The notes under the pieces: generated by a model
The model's input: the letters and a program-made list of their open reading frames with translations, nothing else
What the model was told of the DNA's origin: nothing
Database searches by the model: none
Program-made: the position numbers and the translations under genes
NCBI GenBank assembly: GCA_032622095.1
Contig: CP136065.1
Coordinates: forward strand, 65,341,031 to 65,405,030
DNA: 64,000 bases
DNA from: Siphonodentalium dalli
Taxonomy: Eukaryota; Mollusca; Scaphopoda; Gadilida; Siphonodentaliidae
Direction of reading: 5' to 3'
In this document: positions 24,938 through 37,600 of the stretch, piece after piece
Layout: each line of letters opens with the position of its first letter
Numbering within the stretch: position 1 is the stretch's first letter

Positions 24938-24946
24938 TATTTTATT
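24938..24946 (-). promoter_or_regulatory. Possible polyadenylation signal for RAD54B
   Basis: The + strand TTTATT here reads AATAAA on the - strand, the first such hexamer seen just beyond the minisatellite that follows the RAD54B stop. A candidate only; this region also resembles a dispersed repeat at 44050-44270. Confidence 0.25.
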
Positions 24947-25029
24947 TGAATGGCCTGGACTAAACATGAACAGTGCATGAAATCAGATATAAGAAACATA
25001 TATGACTGATATAAGTATAAAAATTATCA

Positions 25030-25600
25030 TCTGTGTCAGCTGATATTCGACACACTAGCTTTGGTCTCGTTCCATCTGATAGTCGACACACTAGCTTTGG
25101 TCTCGTTCCATCTACATGTATGTCAGTTGTTATTTGACACACTAGCTTTGGTCTCGTTTCATCTGATAGTCGACACACTGGCTTTGATCCAGTTCCATCT
25201 ATGTCAGTTGTTATTTGACACACCAGCTATGGTCCAGTTTAATCGGTGTCAGCTAATATTCGACACATCCGCTTTGGTCTCGTTCCATCGGTGTCAGCTG
25301 ATATTCGACACTGGCTTTGGTCTAGTTCCATATGTATCAGCTGATATTCGACACACCGGCTTCGGTCTAGTTCCATCGGTGTCAGCTGTTATTCGACACC
25401 GGCTTTGGTCTAGTTCCATATGTATCAGCTGATATTCGACACACCGGCTTCGGTCTAGTTCCATCTGTGTCAGCTGTTATTCGACACTGGCTTTGGTCTA
25501 GTTCCATATGTATCAGCTGATATTCGACACACCGGCTTCGGTCTAGTTCCATCGGTGTCAGCTGTTATTCAACACCGGCTTTGGTTTAGTTCCATATGCG
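25030..25600 (-). repeat. ~45-bp minisatellite made from the RAD54B terminal exon end
   Basis: About 13 copies of a 40-48-bp unit containing the words GGAACTAGACC and AAGCC follow the stop codon on the gene strand. The exon itself, from its TGGAACGAGACT segment through TGA, forms the first unit. The array would lie in the 3' UTR. Unit length drifts by a few bases. Confidence 0.85.
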
Positions 25601-25684
25601 TCAGGTTTTATCTGACTCACCGGCTTTAGTCTCGTTCCAGAATATGAAGGATATATGCTCCTGGGATCCATCAAGAAACCAATC
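25601..25684 (-). CDS. RAD54B: RAD54B terminal exon
   Basis: 84 nt including TGA at 25601-25603. The acceptor is TTTTTTTCCAG. Encodes [20 protein letters not shown] then AGESDKT, which aligns in length and in the SFIF motif with the last residues of vertebrate RAD54B. The 3' half of this exon begins a 45-bp tandem array that continues to about 25030. Confidence 0.88.
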   Translation of the reverse strand, partial: DWFLDGSQEHISFIFWNETKAGESDKT

Positions 25685-28600
25685 CTGGAAAAAAACATTC
25701 AAGATATATTTAGTTTCAGCTATCTGGTTCTTTTCCATGGCCTGTTTAACCATTTCTATACTAAATGGATTCTCCCATTCTGTTACAAAAGTATAGATTG
25801 GAATGGTCTATTATTCATTTGGAGGGGTTTTAAGGTGATGTTGAGCATACCTGATGTACGCGTGGGCACAGACAGTGAATGACGCGAGTATGTGATTGAC
25901 AGAGAGACTATAATGCGTGGTATAAAAGAGAATGCACGTGGGTTGCTTGGAGAGAATGAGTAAGAATGCCTGACATGATTATATTATTATTATTATTATA
26001 GATACATTTAGAGCGCATTATACAATAAATTAGTTTCAATGCGCTTACAATACAAACATGGCACACATCCTAAAATAATAGTAAATAGCGAATGGATAAA
26101 ATTATATACTAAGAACCTAACTAGAAAACACGCAAACTTAACCTAATTCTCAACCGCAGTAAAGGCAATGTAAATAAATAAATAACAGTTTTGTTTAGCG
26201 TAAAATCCACCGAAGTGCTCTAAAACGCTTGACATGTTAAACATAAAATACAATTGCAAATATAAGACATAATTATGGACATCAACAAAAAAGTTTAACT
26301 ATAAGTGAGACGTTACTAAGAAATACAAAAGCGCATAAAATTACAAATCGAAAAAATATTTTAAAGTTACTGGTAAATTGGGGGTGGTAACATGCTAAAA
26401 AAAGGTGGTAAAATGGCGAACGGATAACAAGCTAAAAATAACATGAAAAGGGGGTAAAATGGGGAAAGATCGGGAACGAATATGCTAGTAGAGATACAAT
26501 GCTTTATTATCCAAAATTATACTATATACACAACCAGCTTGTAACTGACTCCACTAGATCTCAAGACTCCAACAGGTGATAAAAGCAGACAAAAGATAAA
26601 TAAAAGTGAAGAAGAGCCCTATTCATTGAGGGAAATGTTTAGATAATAAGTTCAACAATTGACATATCTCAACATTCATATGGGATAACTATTCATTAAT
26701 GATGTGTTAGTATAGAAAAGGTTCATACAACTGATTTGTTTCTGACAATCAAAAGTTTATAAAAATGAAAGTGTCAATGACACTGTAGCTCAACTTTAAT
26801 AGCTTCCATCTAGTAGATCAAGATTAATATGAAGTTTGGTGATGATCGGATGAGGGAAGTAAACTATAGAGTTGCCAAAGGATTTAGTCATACAACTTAT
26901 TCATATTCTTGATTTATTTTTCAGTGTAATAACAACGGGAAAGGAGGTACTCATAAGTGAGTCAGCACTTGTCCTCCAATCCCATTGTCTGTATACAAAT
27001 GTATGTGTTATTTCCTATATGTGTTATTGAAATTAGACAAATAAATATGTTTAATCTAATCTAATCTAGTCATTCAAAGAGTAAAATCCAAGATGGCTGC
27101 CAGCGGTCATGTTTTATGGCCGAATGACCCCAAAATGACTCGTTCCCGTCAACATATCAATGTTAACATCCACGACAAATTTCATGATGATATGGCCAAA
27201 GGTACAACCTGTAGCCAGTGTCAAAGGATTTAGTCATGCAGAGTAAAATCCAAGATGGCAGCCATGTTTTATGGCTGAATGACTCCAAAATTACTTGTTC
27301 CCATCTACATGTCAATATTAACATCCATGACAAATTTCATGATGATCCGACCAAAGGTACGACCTGTAGCCTGTGTCATAGGATTTAGTCATACAAAGAT
27401 TAAACTCCAAGATGGCTGCCGGTGGCCAAAAAAGTCCTAAAATGACGTGTTCCCATCTACGTGTCAATGTTAACATCCATGACAAATTTCATGATAATCA
27501 GACAAACAGTACAGCCTGTAGCCCATGCTAATGGATTGAATTTTGAAATCCAAGATGGCCACTGGCAGCCATGTTTTTTGGCCGAATGACCCCAAAATGA
27601 CTCGTCCCATCTAAATGTCAATGTCAACAGCTACTACAAATTTCATAATGATCCGACCAAAAGTACGACCTGTAGCCCGTGCCAAAGGATTTGGTCATGC
27701 AAAGAGTAAAATCCAAGATGGCTACTGTTGGTCATGTTTTTTGGCCAAATGACCTCAAAATGACTCTTTCCCATCTACATGCTATTGTTAACATCCATGA
27801 CAAATTTCATGAACTTCCGACCAAAGGTACAACCTGTAGCCCGCGCCAAAGGATTAAGTCATGCAAAGAGTAAAATCCAAGATGGCTGCCATATTTTTGG
27901 CCGAACGACCCTAAAATAACTCGTTCCCATCTACATGTAAATATTAACATCCTTGACAAATTTCATGATCAGACGAAGAGTACGACCTGTAGCCCGTGCT
28001 AATGGATTGAACTTTTAAATCCAAGATGGGCGCTGGCGGCCATGTTTTTTTGCTGAATGACCCCAAAATGACTCGTTCCCATCTACATGTCAATGTCAAC
28101 ATAATGATCTGACCAAAGGTACGACCTGTAGCCCGTGCTAAAGGAAATTATGGACGAATCACACATGCAGAAACACACACACGGACGACGGATACCAAGC
28201 CATGGCAATAGCTCAAACTTTACAAAGTAAAGTTGAGCTAAAAAGTGATGGATACAGCAGGATAAAGTAGATAAATCTGTTCAGTTCCTTTTTATACTCC
28301 CACTTTTTAAATAGAAGTACCAGATTCCAGGGTATAAAACTACACAAAACCTGACTGGTATCAACTTTATATAGCTCTTCGAAAAATAAATGAGATATTT
28401 TGGCAAGCAACTTGAATACCGAAAATAATTGAAACTGGTTTAAATTTGTTTGAGTATCAAGCCGGACGGTCAAAAATCGTGAAAAATTGACAAATTAAGG
28501 TCCATAACTCAGGCAAAATATTGTGACAAACCTGGTTTTCTCACGGATAATGTGCCAAGCAACTTGTATACCGAAAATAATTGAAATCGGTTTATAATTG

Positions 28601-31600
28601 TTTGAGTATCAAGCCCGACAGTCAAAAATTGCGAAAAATTGACAAATTAAGGTCCATGGCTCAGGCAAAATATTGGGGCAAACCTGGTTTTCTCACGGAT
28701 AATGTGCCAAGCAATTTGTATACCAACAGTTATTGAAATTGGTTCATATATGTTTAAATTATCAAGTCAGATGGACGGACAAACAGACAGAGAGACAAAC
28801 AAACAGACGGACAGAGTCTCTGCGAGAGTGGGGGTATAAATATTGTTGGAAAGTCAAACTTACATGGTGTTCTACCACTGACGATGTGTGAAGGTGTTTC
28901 CAATCCATTAACTGATCCATTGATAGGTGCTGTTTCTTCTAAAATATAAATAATTATAAGTTCATCTAACAGTTTAAAACAAATAGAATTTAACTAAGCT
29001 TCTGAGAACTAAATGATAGTGAACTTAAATTAGAGCCCTGCAAATATTCAAGATTCGATTTGACGTCGATACCGATTTGGACTCCAGATTTGAATATTAT
29101 TAATTATCCAATATTCCCCATAATTGGCACATTGTTGCAAATTTTGCACATGGTGATGATGTAATATAAGTCAAGTCTGAGTTTAATGTACCCGTCATTT
29201 GCCAAATGAGGTCCACAGAGGGTGAATTTAGTGATGCTATCCTGCATAGCAGGCTAGCATCATCAAATTCACCCTCTGGGGACCTCATTCTGCATGGCCT
29301 CATCATCTATGGGAGATATAGACTCAGATTGAAGTTTCCAAATGATGAATATTGCTATGTACACCCATTTGGGAATCTCAATTATGCAATGTTTCGTCTT
29401 CCAATTTGGGGATATAGTAGAGAAACTAAACTAAAAAAGAAATAGAATCTACGTGAAGTTTCCATAGAAATTTAATAATAGATAAACATTCCAGCGAAGA
29501 TGAGGCATAAGCAGAATGAGGTCCCCAGAGGGTGAATTTAGTGATGCTAGCCCACTATGCGGGATAGCGTTACTAAATTCACCCTCTGGGGACCTCATTC
29601 TGCAAACTCAGGCTTGCATGCAGCCGGTAGAACATGCAGGTTCATAGCTGTTAGCTACATGTAGGTGTGTAGCCGCTATTTTTTGTCAGCATGTATGAAA
29701 GTCACACATGCTTATACTTATCAAAACAAGTGATGGTGCCCTTTCTTAACAGTTTCTATATTAAATACTCATTGATGAGTATTTCTCTCAAGAAATGTTC
29801 AGATAATAAGTTCAACAAACGACCATAGATATCTTTTCGCCATACTGTCATCTGCTTATTTTTCCTGAACACCCCTCCAGATGAATAATAGACCATTCAA
29901 ATAATTACTTTTATAACTGGGTGGGAGAATCTATTTATTATAGAAAGGATGACAATATTTCACTACTTTTTAGTCTCAAATTAAGAAAATGTAGTCAAAT
30001 CTGTGCTCATTTATATTGATATACATATAACCATCTAGACCTATTCTACAGTTTTTTGGGTCCAATCCGTGCGCACTTCCATTGTAATTTTTGTCATATG
30101 AGTTCAACTCAAAATTTATTGGTTAATTTTGCCCGTGTTTATGTTTTGTATCGGTGTTCTCAATGATCCCATATTTAATTTTTTTTTCAAAATTAGCCAA
30201 AGTTTCTGAAAAATGACCAAGAAAATTCAGAAATGGCCAAATGCTGGTGCCCATTAGCAGCCGTTTTACCTTGTGTAACATTGTAGATCCAAGTTGACAG
30301 CTTCTAGCGGGTTCTTCATCATTATCACAGATTATACTGGTTTCTGTATCACAGTTACAGTTAAGTAGGTCATGGGTGTCACAAGACGTCTCTTCATTCA
30401 ACGAAAACAAGTCCTTAAATATAAAATTTTCATAAGAAAATAGTTTTTCCCTTGATATGATACCAGGGATGGGGTAATAGTAACTGTAATGGTAATGTGT
30501 ACTGGTAATATATTGCAAATCATTACTTTTTCGCAAATAATGAAAAGTAATTTGTAAAGGGTCCTTTTCTTCATTACATGTAATTAAAGATACAGGCAGC
30601 CTTTGAGGTGGGTATAGCTGTTAAAATAGTCACATCCACTAAAACCGCTGTAAACAGAAAGAATATTAGATAATAGACATATGCTGTTCTTATACAAATC
30701 ATAAATATCATGTACATTGCATGTTATTGTCACATTTGTATGCTTTGTTATGTAAACAAACATCAAAAACGTTACAGAACCATTTGTTTATAGACAAACA
30801 TTCGGAACTACCGGATCGTCCAATGAAAATGTTCCATTGCACAGTGGAAGGCGAGGATAAAATTATTGAAGACATCAACAATTGCATTCAAATCACACCA
30901 ATTTTTATTTTAATATTCCCATTCTACGAGCTGTCAGTTAAAAATTCAACCAATCCGCATTACTTCATGATTGGGAAATGATCAGACAGAAAACATGTAC
31001 ATAATATAATTGTTCTTGCAAAGAGATGAATATTTTTCAATCCTGTTAGTCTTTTCTCCTAACCTATATGATATTACATACCAAATAAGCAATTTACTAT
31101 GATAGTATTGTAAGTTGTAGACGCACCACATTAGGGGTTTTACAACTGATATGTAATGCGCGTGAATCTAAATAAGGAGATGACACAATATCGTGATTCT
31201 GTTTATCCACAATTTCACTGCACTTTTTGCGAGAAATTAACAACACTCGACCTGCATTTTATCTGACACAAAGTGTGTTTTGTGCTTAATATCGCATTCA
31301 TATCATCGTCTTGCTATATTATTAGTATATTCTTGACAAAATTATCATAATTTGATAAATGTGAATTCTAAATTATAACCTACAATGAAGGCTGCCCGTC
31401 CCTTTAAAAGTAATGTATTAGACCACATAATTCAATTATATGTTCATTGTACAAGTGCATTCTGTTATATATGCGAGTCTCCCATAGGGAGCCTCACATA
31501 TATTGGAGAATGCACTGGCTTACAAGGTCAAGGTAAATATCGCTATATATGCAAGGCTCCCTATGGGAGACTCGCATATACAAGAGAATGCATTGGCACA

Positions 31601-34600
31601 GTGTTTTTACAAAATTTCAGGAAGCTCCAGTTATGGAACGGTTAAACATGTTCTGAATGTCTTTTGGAAATGATGACAGTTCTCTTGTAAGTGGAAGCTT
31701 TAACCCTTTCTATACTAAAGTAGTTATCCCACAGGAAATGTTCAGATAATAAGCTCAACAAACGACCATTGATCATTTGTTGAACTTATTTTATAGTATG
31801 CTTGCCCATAAAATAGCGGAAAATTACCGAAAATCGTAAATAGTCGTATGTATCTCTTAGAAGCCACAGTGAAATACTATTGTGTCATATCATTGTAGCT
31901 TTTGGTTATTTCACTGTAGCTTGCCGAATGATGTCATCAATTGAAAGTGGTTTGCTACCTATCAGTTGATTGGTGTCAGAATTTGTGTCAACCAGGTGTT
32001 GCTTTCCATGTATTGTTTAATTTGTTGTTCTTAGTATTAAAAGTGAAAATGCTGCTATTTAGCAACTTTAAGCATTAATAAGGCGCATATAATAAAAAGA
32101 ACAACTGTTTTTTATTGAATACCTGAAACATCTCAGAGTCTGGAAAGAAATATCATATTTTCAATCGCTTCTTGCAGCCGCTCGTGAAAATTCAATATAT
32201 ATTTCCAGACACAAGTGAGATATTTCGGTATTCAAACAAAAATTAGTTATTCTTAAAATCTGAACATATCCCTCCACTGAATATGAATCCTTCTGCTCTT
32301 GTATTATCTTTGTTTCTGCCTGTCATCTGCTTTTATTACCTGAACATCCCTCCAAATTAATAATATACTATTCCAATAGACACTGTTATAACTAGGTGGG
32401 AGAATCCATTCAGTATAGAAAGGGCTGAATACAATAATCCTATGAGTCTTTGGTGAATGATATTTCCCCCAAAATTAACAACAGGAATTATAAAGACATA
32501 GTTTACTTCATGCCGGAACATGTTCCAAGTCTTAGTCTATAAACAGTTGCCATCATACAAACCAGGGGACCACAAAGGGGGTATATTTTTGAATGAAAGC
32601 TACCTTGAGCTCCTCTTTTGCCCAGGGACCACAGGGGGAGGGGGTGGCATAGGGGGAGGGGGTGGCATAGGGGGGGGGGGCAACTACCTTGAGATTATCT
32701 TTTGCCTGGGGGACCACACAGGGGGTAGCTATTTTTGAATGACAGCTACCCTGAGATCCTCTTTTGACTGGAGACCACATAGGGGTCGCTTATTTCTGAA
32801 TGACAGCTACCTTGACATCCTCACTTGGGGACCACATAGGTTGCACCTATTTTTTAATGACAAATATCTTGATATCCTCTTTTGCCTGCAGACCACATAG
32901 GGGGGCGCCTATTTTTGAATGACAGCTACCTTGAGGTCCTCACCCGGGGACCACATAGGGGCGCCTATTTTTTAATGACAAATATCTTGAGATCCTCTTT
33001 TGCCTGCAGACCACATAGGGGGCACCTAACTTTGAATGACAGCGACCTTGAGATCATCACCTGGGGACCACATAGGGGCACCTAATTTTGCATGACAGTT
33101 ACCTTGAGATCATCTTTTGAGAACTGCATGAGATTCTCCTTGCCTCGGACCTCCATTAGAGCTCCACTCAGATCCTGTTTGCTCACTTGTCTCTGGTAAA
33201 CCTTCTCTTCTATTGTACCCTGTTGAATAGATAAGTAGTTCCATCTAGCCATATTAACCCTTTCATGAGGGGAGCTGCGCTGGTGCAGCATTACATACCC
33301 TGTGCCAGTTCATTCTCTTATATATGTGAGTCTCCCATATATAAGAGAATGCACTGGATTCCAAGGGAAAGGTAAATATTGTTAAGCCAATGCATTCCCA
33401 TATATATGTGAGGCTCACTATGGGAGACCCTCATATATAAGAGAATGTTCTGGCACAGGGTTTTCGCAAAATTTCAGGAAGCTTCGGTCATAGAAGGGTT
33501 AACGGCAGCCCTGTCTCTTTGAAAAGCTGACGAAAATCCTATATGGGATATACGTCTCTAGAACTCTCTATTAAAATTAGGTTCTGTTTTGAAGAGATTC
33601 CTTCCATTTTATTGGAGAGTGGCGCAGACTACGCGCGATTTCATTGGTTTGTGGCATAACAGATCACTTCACAGATCTGAAGTCAATGACGCGTTGACAA
33701 TTTCCCCATGCATTGTCAAACTCAACTATTGTTGGAAAACTGAATACAGGCGATATATCCATAATTCATTTTACTCATTGCAATATAGGAGACATCATCA
33801 TTTAAGTTTTTATCAGTCAACGATATTCATGACTGATTATTCTTTCGCATCTTGTTCTATTTATAACTATTTCTAAATACTATGATTATCACAAACATTT
33901 ACTACGCCAGGAATGCACTCCATATTTGAAAACGGATTATTACGTCATGTTGGAAATACCGCATTGTCGCAGAAATGGAATATAATGGACACTTCCAGAG
34001 ACATACATCCGTTAGGATATTCGTCAGCCTTTCAAAGATACTGAGGGCAGCCATATTAACATATTTGTTTTTTTTTGAAAAAAAAAAACACAAGGAATAC
34101 AAGCTCTGACAAAATTATGCATGTTGTGAAACAAGGGGGATAACTGCACTAAAAACAACTTGGATCGCGCTCATAATCGCAGGTGCACAGGTTCACATAG
34201 TGGTAAACATTTGTGCCAAGTTTAACAAAAAGTTACCGGAAAATGAATGAGGTTCCCAGAGGGTGAATTTGGTGTTGCTAGCCCACTATGCAGGGTAGCA
34301 TCACTAACATTCACCCTCTGGGGACCTCATTCTTCAAATGTCAGACACCATCTTTCCAGGCTTGCCTCTGAATTATCGATAGATCAGTCTATGGTAGTGT
34401 GTTTTAAAAACTACATTCTGCCAACCACCTTCAGGTTATCAATATGAGACGTTGGTTCGTTTTGGGATATAACATGCATAACTCAATTGGCAATTGGCCA
34501 ACCAACAAACATGATTTAGGTTTTAAAACGAACAGGCTATGTAAATATCGCAGTTTTAAAATATGCAGTTACCTGTGTAATGAGCTGACCGCAAACTCAC

Positions 34601-37600
34601 CGTGGTTATCAATCTATATATGTGGACTTTCTTTGGTTGCCCATCTCTCCAGACTCTCGCCATTGCCTGTAGATCAGTAATGAAATAACGATCAACAGCA
34701 AGGTGATATAGACAGAATATCTAGTGTTTGTGAGTGGATACCAAAAATTATCTCATGAGTGACCGAGACACAGTCGTTCATGATATAATATTTGGTATCG
34801 ACTATCCATACGCTATTCCGAAGACATTCAGCATTTACCACAATAATTTTCTAATAATGTCCCTGATCCAATAGCTGATATCTGTCCACTTCAATGCCTG
34901 CCGCAGCGAAATATAGTTCCCATATCAATCCATTGGTATCCCCATAAGTATTAGTATGTCAAAATTTCCATACAATTTTGTCAATTTTTAAAGATGCCTA
35001 ATCCGATTAAGCGCCACTCAATTGCTATTTATTTTGATTTGGGGTAAAAAATATTTGATTCGAATCGAGGACCCCACCTATCAAAGCTCAGAGTTATTGA
35101 GCAATTATTTTTCACCATCAAGACCTATTAGTGGCCCAGTAAAAAGTTGACGAGACGATGGTCTCGGACCAAATTGCAGATGAAGATGGATAACTCTAAA
35201 ATCAAGAGGCTTTTTGTTGATAATAAGGGCAAATTTCGTCAAACAACATGTTGATAAATAACACGTTTCGGGCAATTTTACAGTAGTTGACAATAGTTGG
35301 CAGTAGTTTTGGGCAGTTAATCGATTCTGATAACTGAAGCGGCATTTCTAAAAATGTTGTTGTTGTTGGAATCTGATTATATGATAGCGTGAAAAATGAA
35401 GATTTTGAAAATTATTTATCGAAGATTGTTTTGATAATTCTTTGTTGAGCGTATAATAAATATAGAATATCTGCATGTTGTCAAATATCAGATTTATTTT
35501 TTCGATTATATGGGCATCTATTGGGGTGTTATTCCACCCCGCGATATGCATGTTTTATTTATCAAATTGTTTCATTAGGTCAGATTTTCTCCATCATATT
35601 TTGAAAACGATGCATCTGTAGACACAATTTCCACACACATTTCTCGCATGTGAAAATTAACTGGATACACCGGAATAGTATCAAATTGTATGAAATATCA
35701 GCAACAACAGTAAAAAAAATGTTCATAAAAATTCTCATATCAATCGACACCAACTCAATATGTTATGTTATATTGATTGCAGTCTATATCATGGAGTACC
35801 AGTCTAAATGTTATGTCATGTTATGTTTTTTTATGTTGTATTAATTCTGTTATCCCATACCTGTAAATCATTAGCAGGATTCCAGTCTATATCATAGAGT
35901 ACTAGTCTGGAGGCACCGACAAGATTCAATCCAACACCTCCAGCTTTTGAGCTCAGCAAAAATACAGCTGAAGAAAAGCAATGTGTTAATAAAGGGAGAA
36001 AAATCCATGAAAACTGTTCTCTGAAGAATCCTGAAAAGTTACCCATAATTCTGCTGTGGTTAAGGAGTTGATTATTTAGGGCATTACTATATCATACATG
36101 ACTTAGCCAAGCATGGAAATAGTGGGTCTGACATTTGCAGAATGAAGTCTCCAGAGAGTGAATTTAGTGACGGCACCCAGCACCACGGACTTGCATCACC
36201 AAATTCACCCTCTGTGGACCTCATTCTGCTGAGGTCTCATCTTCTGGGAAGTATCTATAGTCTCAAATTAACATTAACATCGACATCAGCTGATATCACT
36301 CCAAACTTGGCTGATAACCCACCAAACTTAGCTGATATCAGTTGTGACGCCACCAAACTAAGTGTGATGTTTACATCCATTCGGGGGACGCAGACAAAGT
36401 GAATGTCCGAAATAAGTCCATAATTAAATGCAATGGATAATCATGAATATTTACTTGGACATATATCGTGCGTGGTCATACACAAAGTTACAACTCGTCA
36501 ATATCTTATTTAAGATATAAATTTAGTGACTTTGTTTATATTCTATCTGCTGTCCATTCAATCTTAAGTTTACACAGATGGACTGACATTGGAATATAGT
36601 TGATCTAATTAACAACAAGGTTATTACTTGGTTAGTTGGATATCGGCCGAGACATATCAGCCCTCGATAACTTCATATTAGCCTTCAACCTTCGATCTCA
36701 TGCTGATATGAAGTTACCTCGGGCTGATATCTTGGGCAATATCAAACTAACCAAGAAATAACTTCTAATTATATGAGGTGGATATTTTCAATGATTTCAG
36801 CAAATTAATAATTAACCATCCCAATATTTAATTTTCGAATTGAACAGAAGAAACTATCCACTAATCAAAGGTTTGTACTAACTTTCTGGGGAGTATCTGT
36901 TATTGATGTGCTGCACTATTTAATGTTTGTACTAACTTTCTGGGGAGTATCTGTTATTGATGTGCTGCACTATTTAATGTTTGTACTAACTTTCTGGGGA
37001 GTATCTGTTATTGATGTGCTGCACTATTTAATGTTTGTACTAACTTTCTGGGGAGTATCTGCTGTTGAAGTGCTGTACAATTTCCTGTCGCTTGACTGTT
37101 GGTGTTTTCCCATCTAACCTGCAGCATTTATATTGCTTACTATCACAGAATGCTTGTAAAAGATCTAATGTCTGAAATAAGGAGAACAGATATTTGAGGC
37201 TTGTGAGGTATTTCCAGATATCATTTTATAGGTTAACCAGTATAGGTAAGGCGATTAAAATAAAATATCTCAGGCAATCAGATCTCAATTTTTTTCAAAA
37301 TTTGGAAAATATACTGCAGTAACAAACAAAAATTCATATTTGTTGTTCAAATCTGATATTTTTAACAGAAAATATTGATAAAAATGTTTGACAAGGCTGT
37401 TTAAAAGTAAATTTCAGTGATGAGGGAGGTGCTTAAGAATACAGAATTTGTATTTATTTGGCCTAAGTGGGTGTCTGACCAGGTGACACATCTGACAGGA
37501 TATGTGAAAATCACACCTAGTCCTCTGCAATGACAGAAATAAGTCAGAATGGAGGACTGGCTGACAGACTATAAAGCCTTTCTGTTTGTCAACTTAGGTA

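Noticed and set aside
30123-30269. Read-through of exon 16 as a terminal exon
   Set aside because: The following exons 28864-28938 and 25601-25684 match the family C-terminus in frame; the read-through peptide does not.
36908-37117. + strand frame of 18-residue repeats
   Set aside because: Antisense reading of the 54-bp donor-edge array; open only because 54 is a multiple of three.
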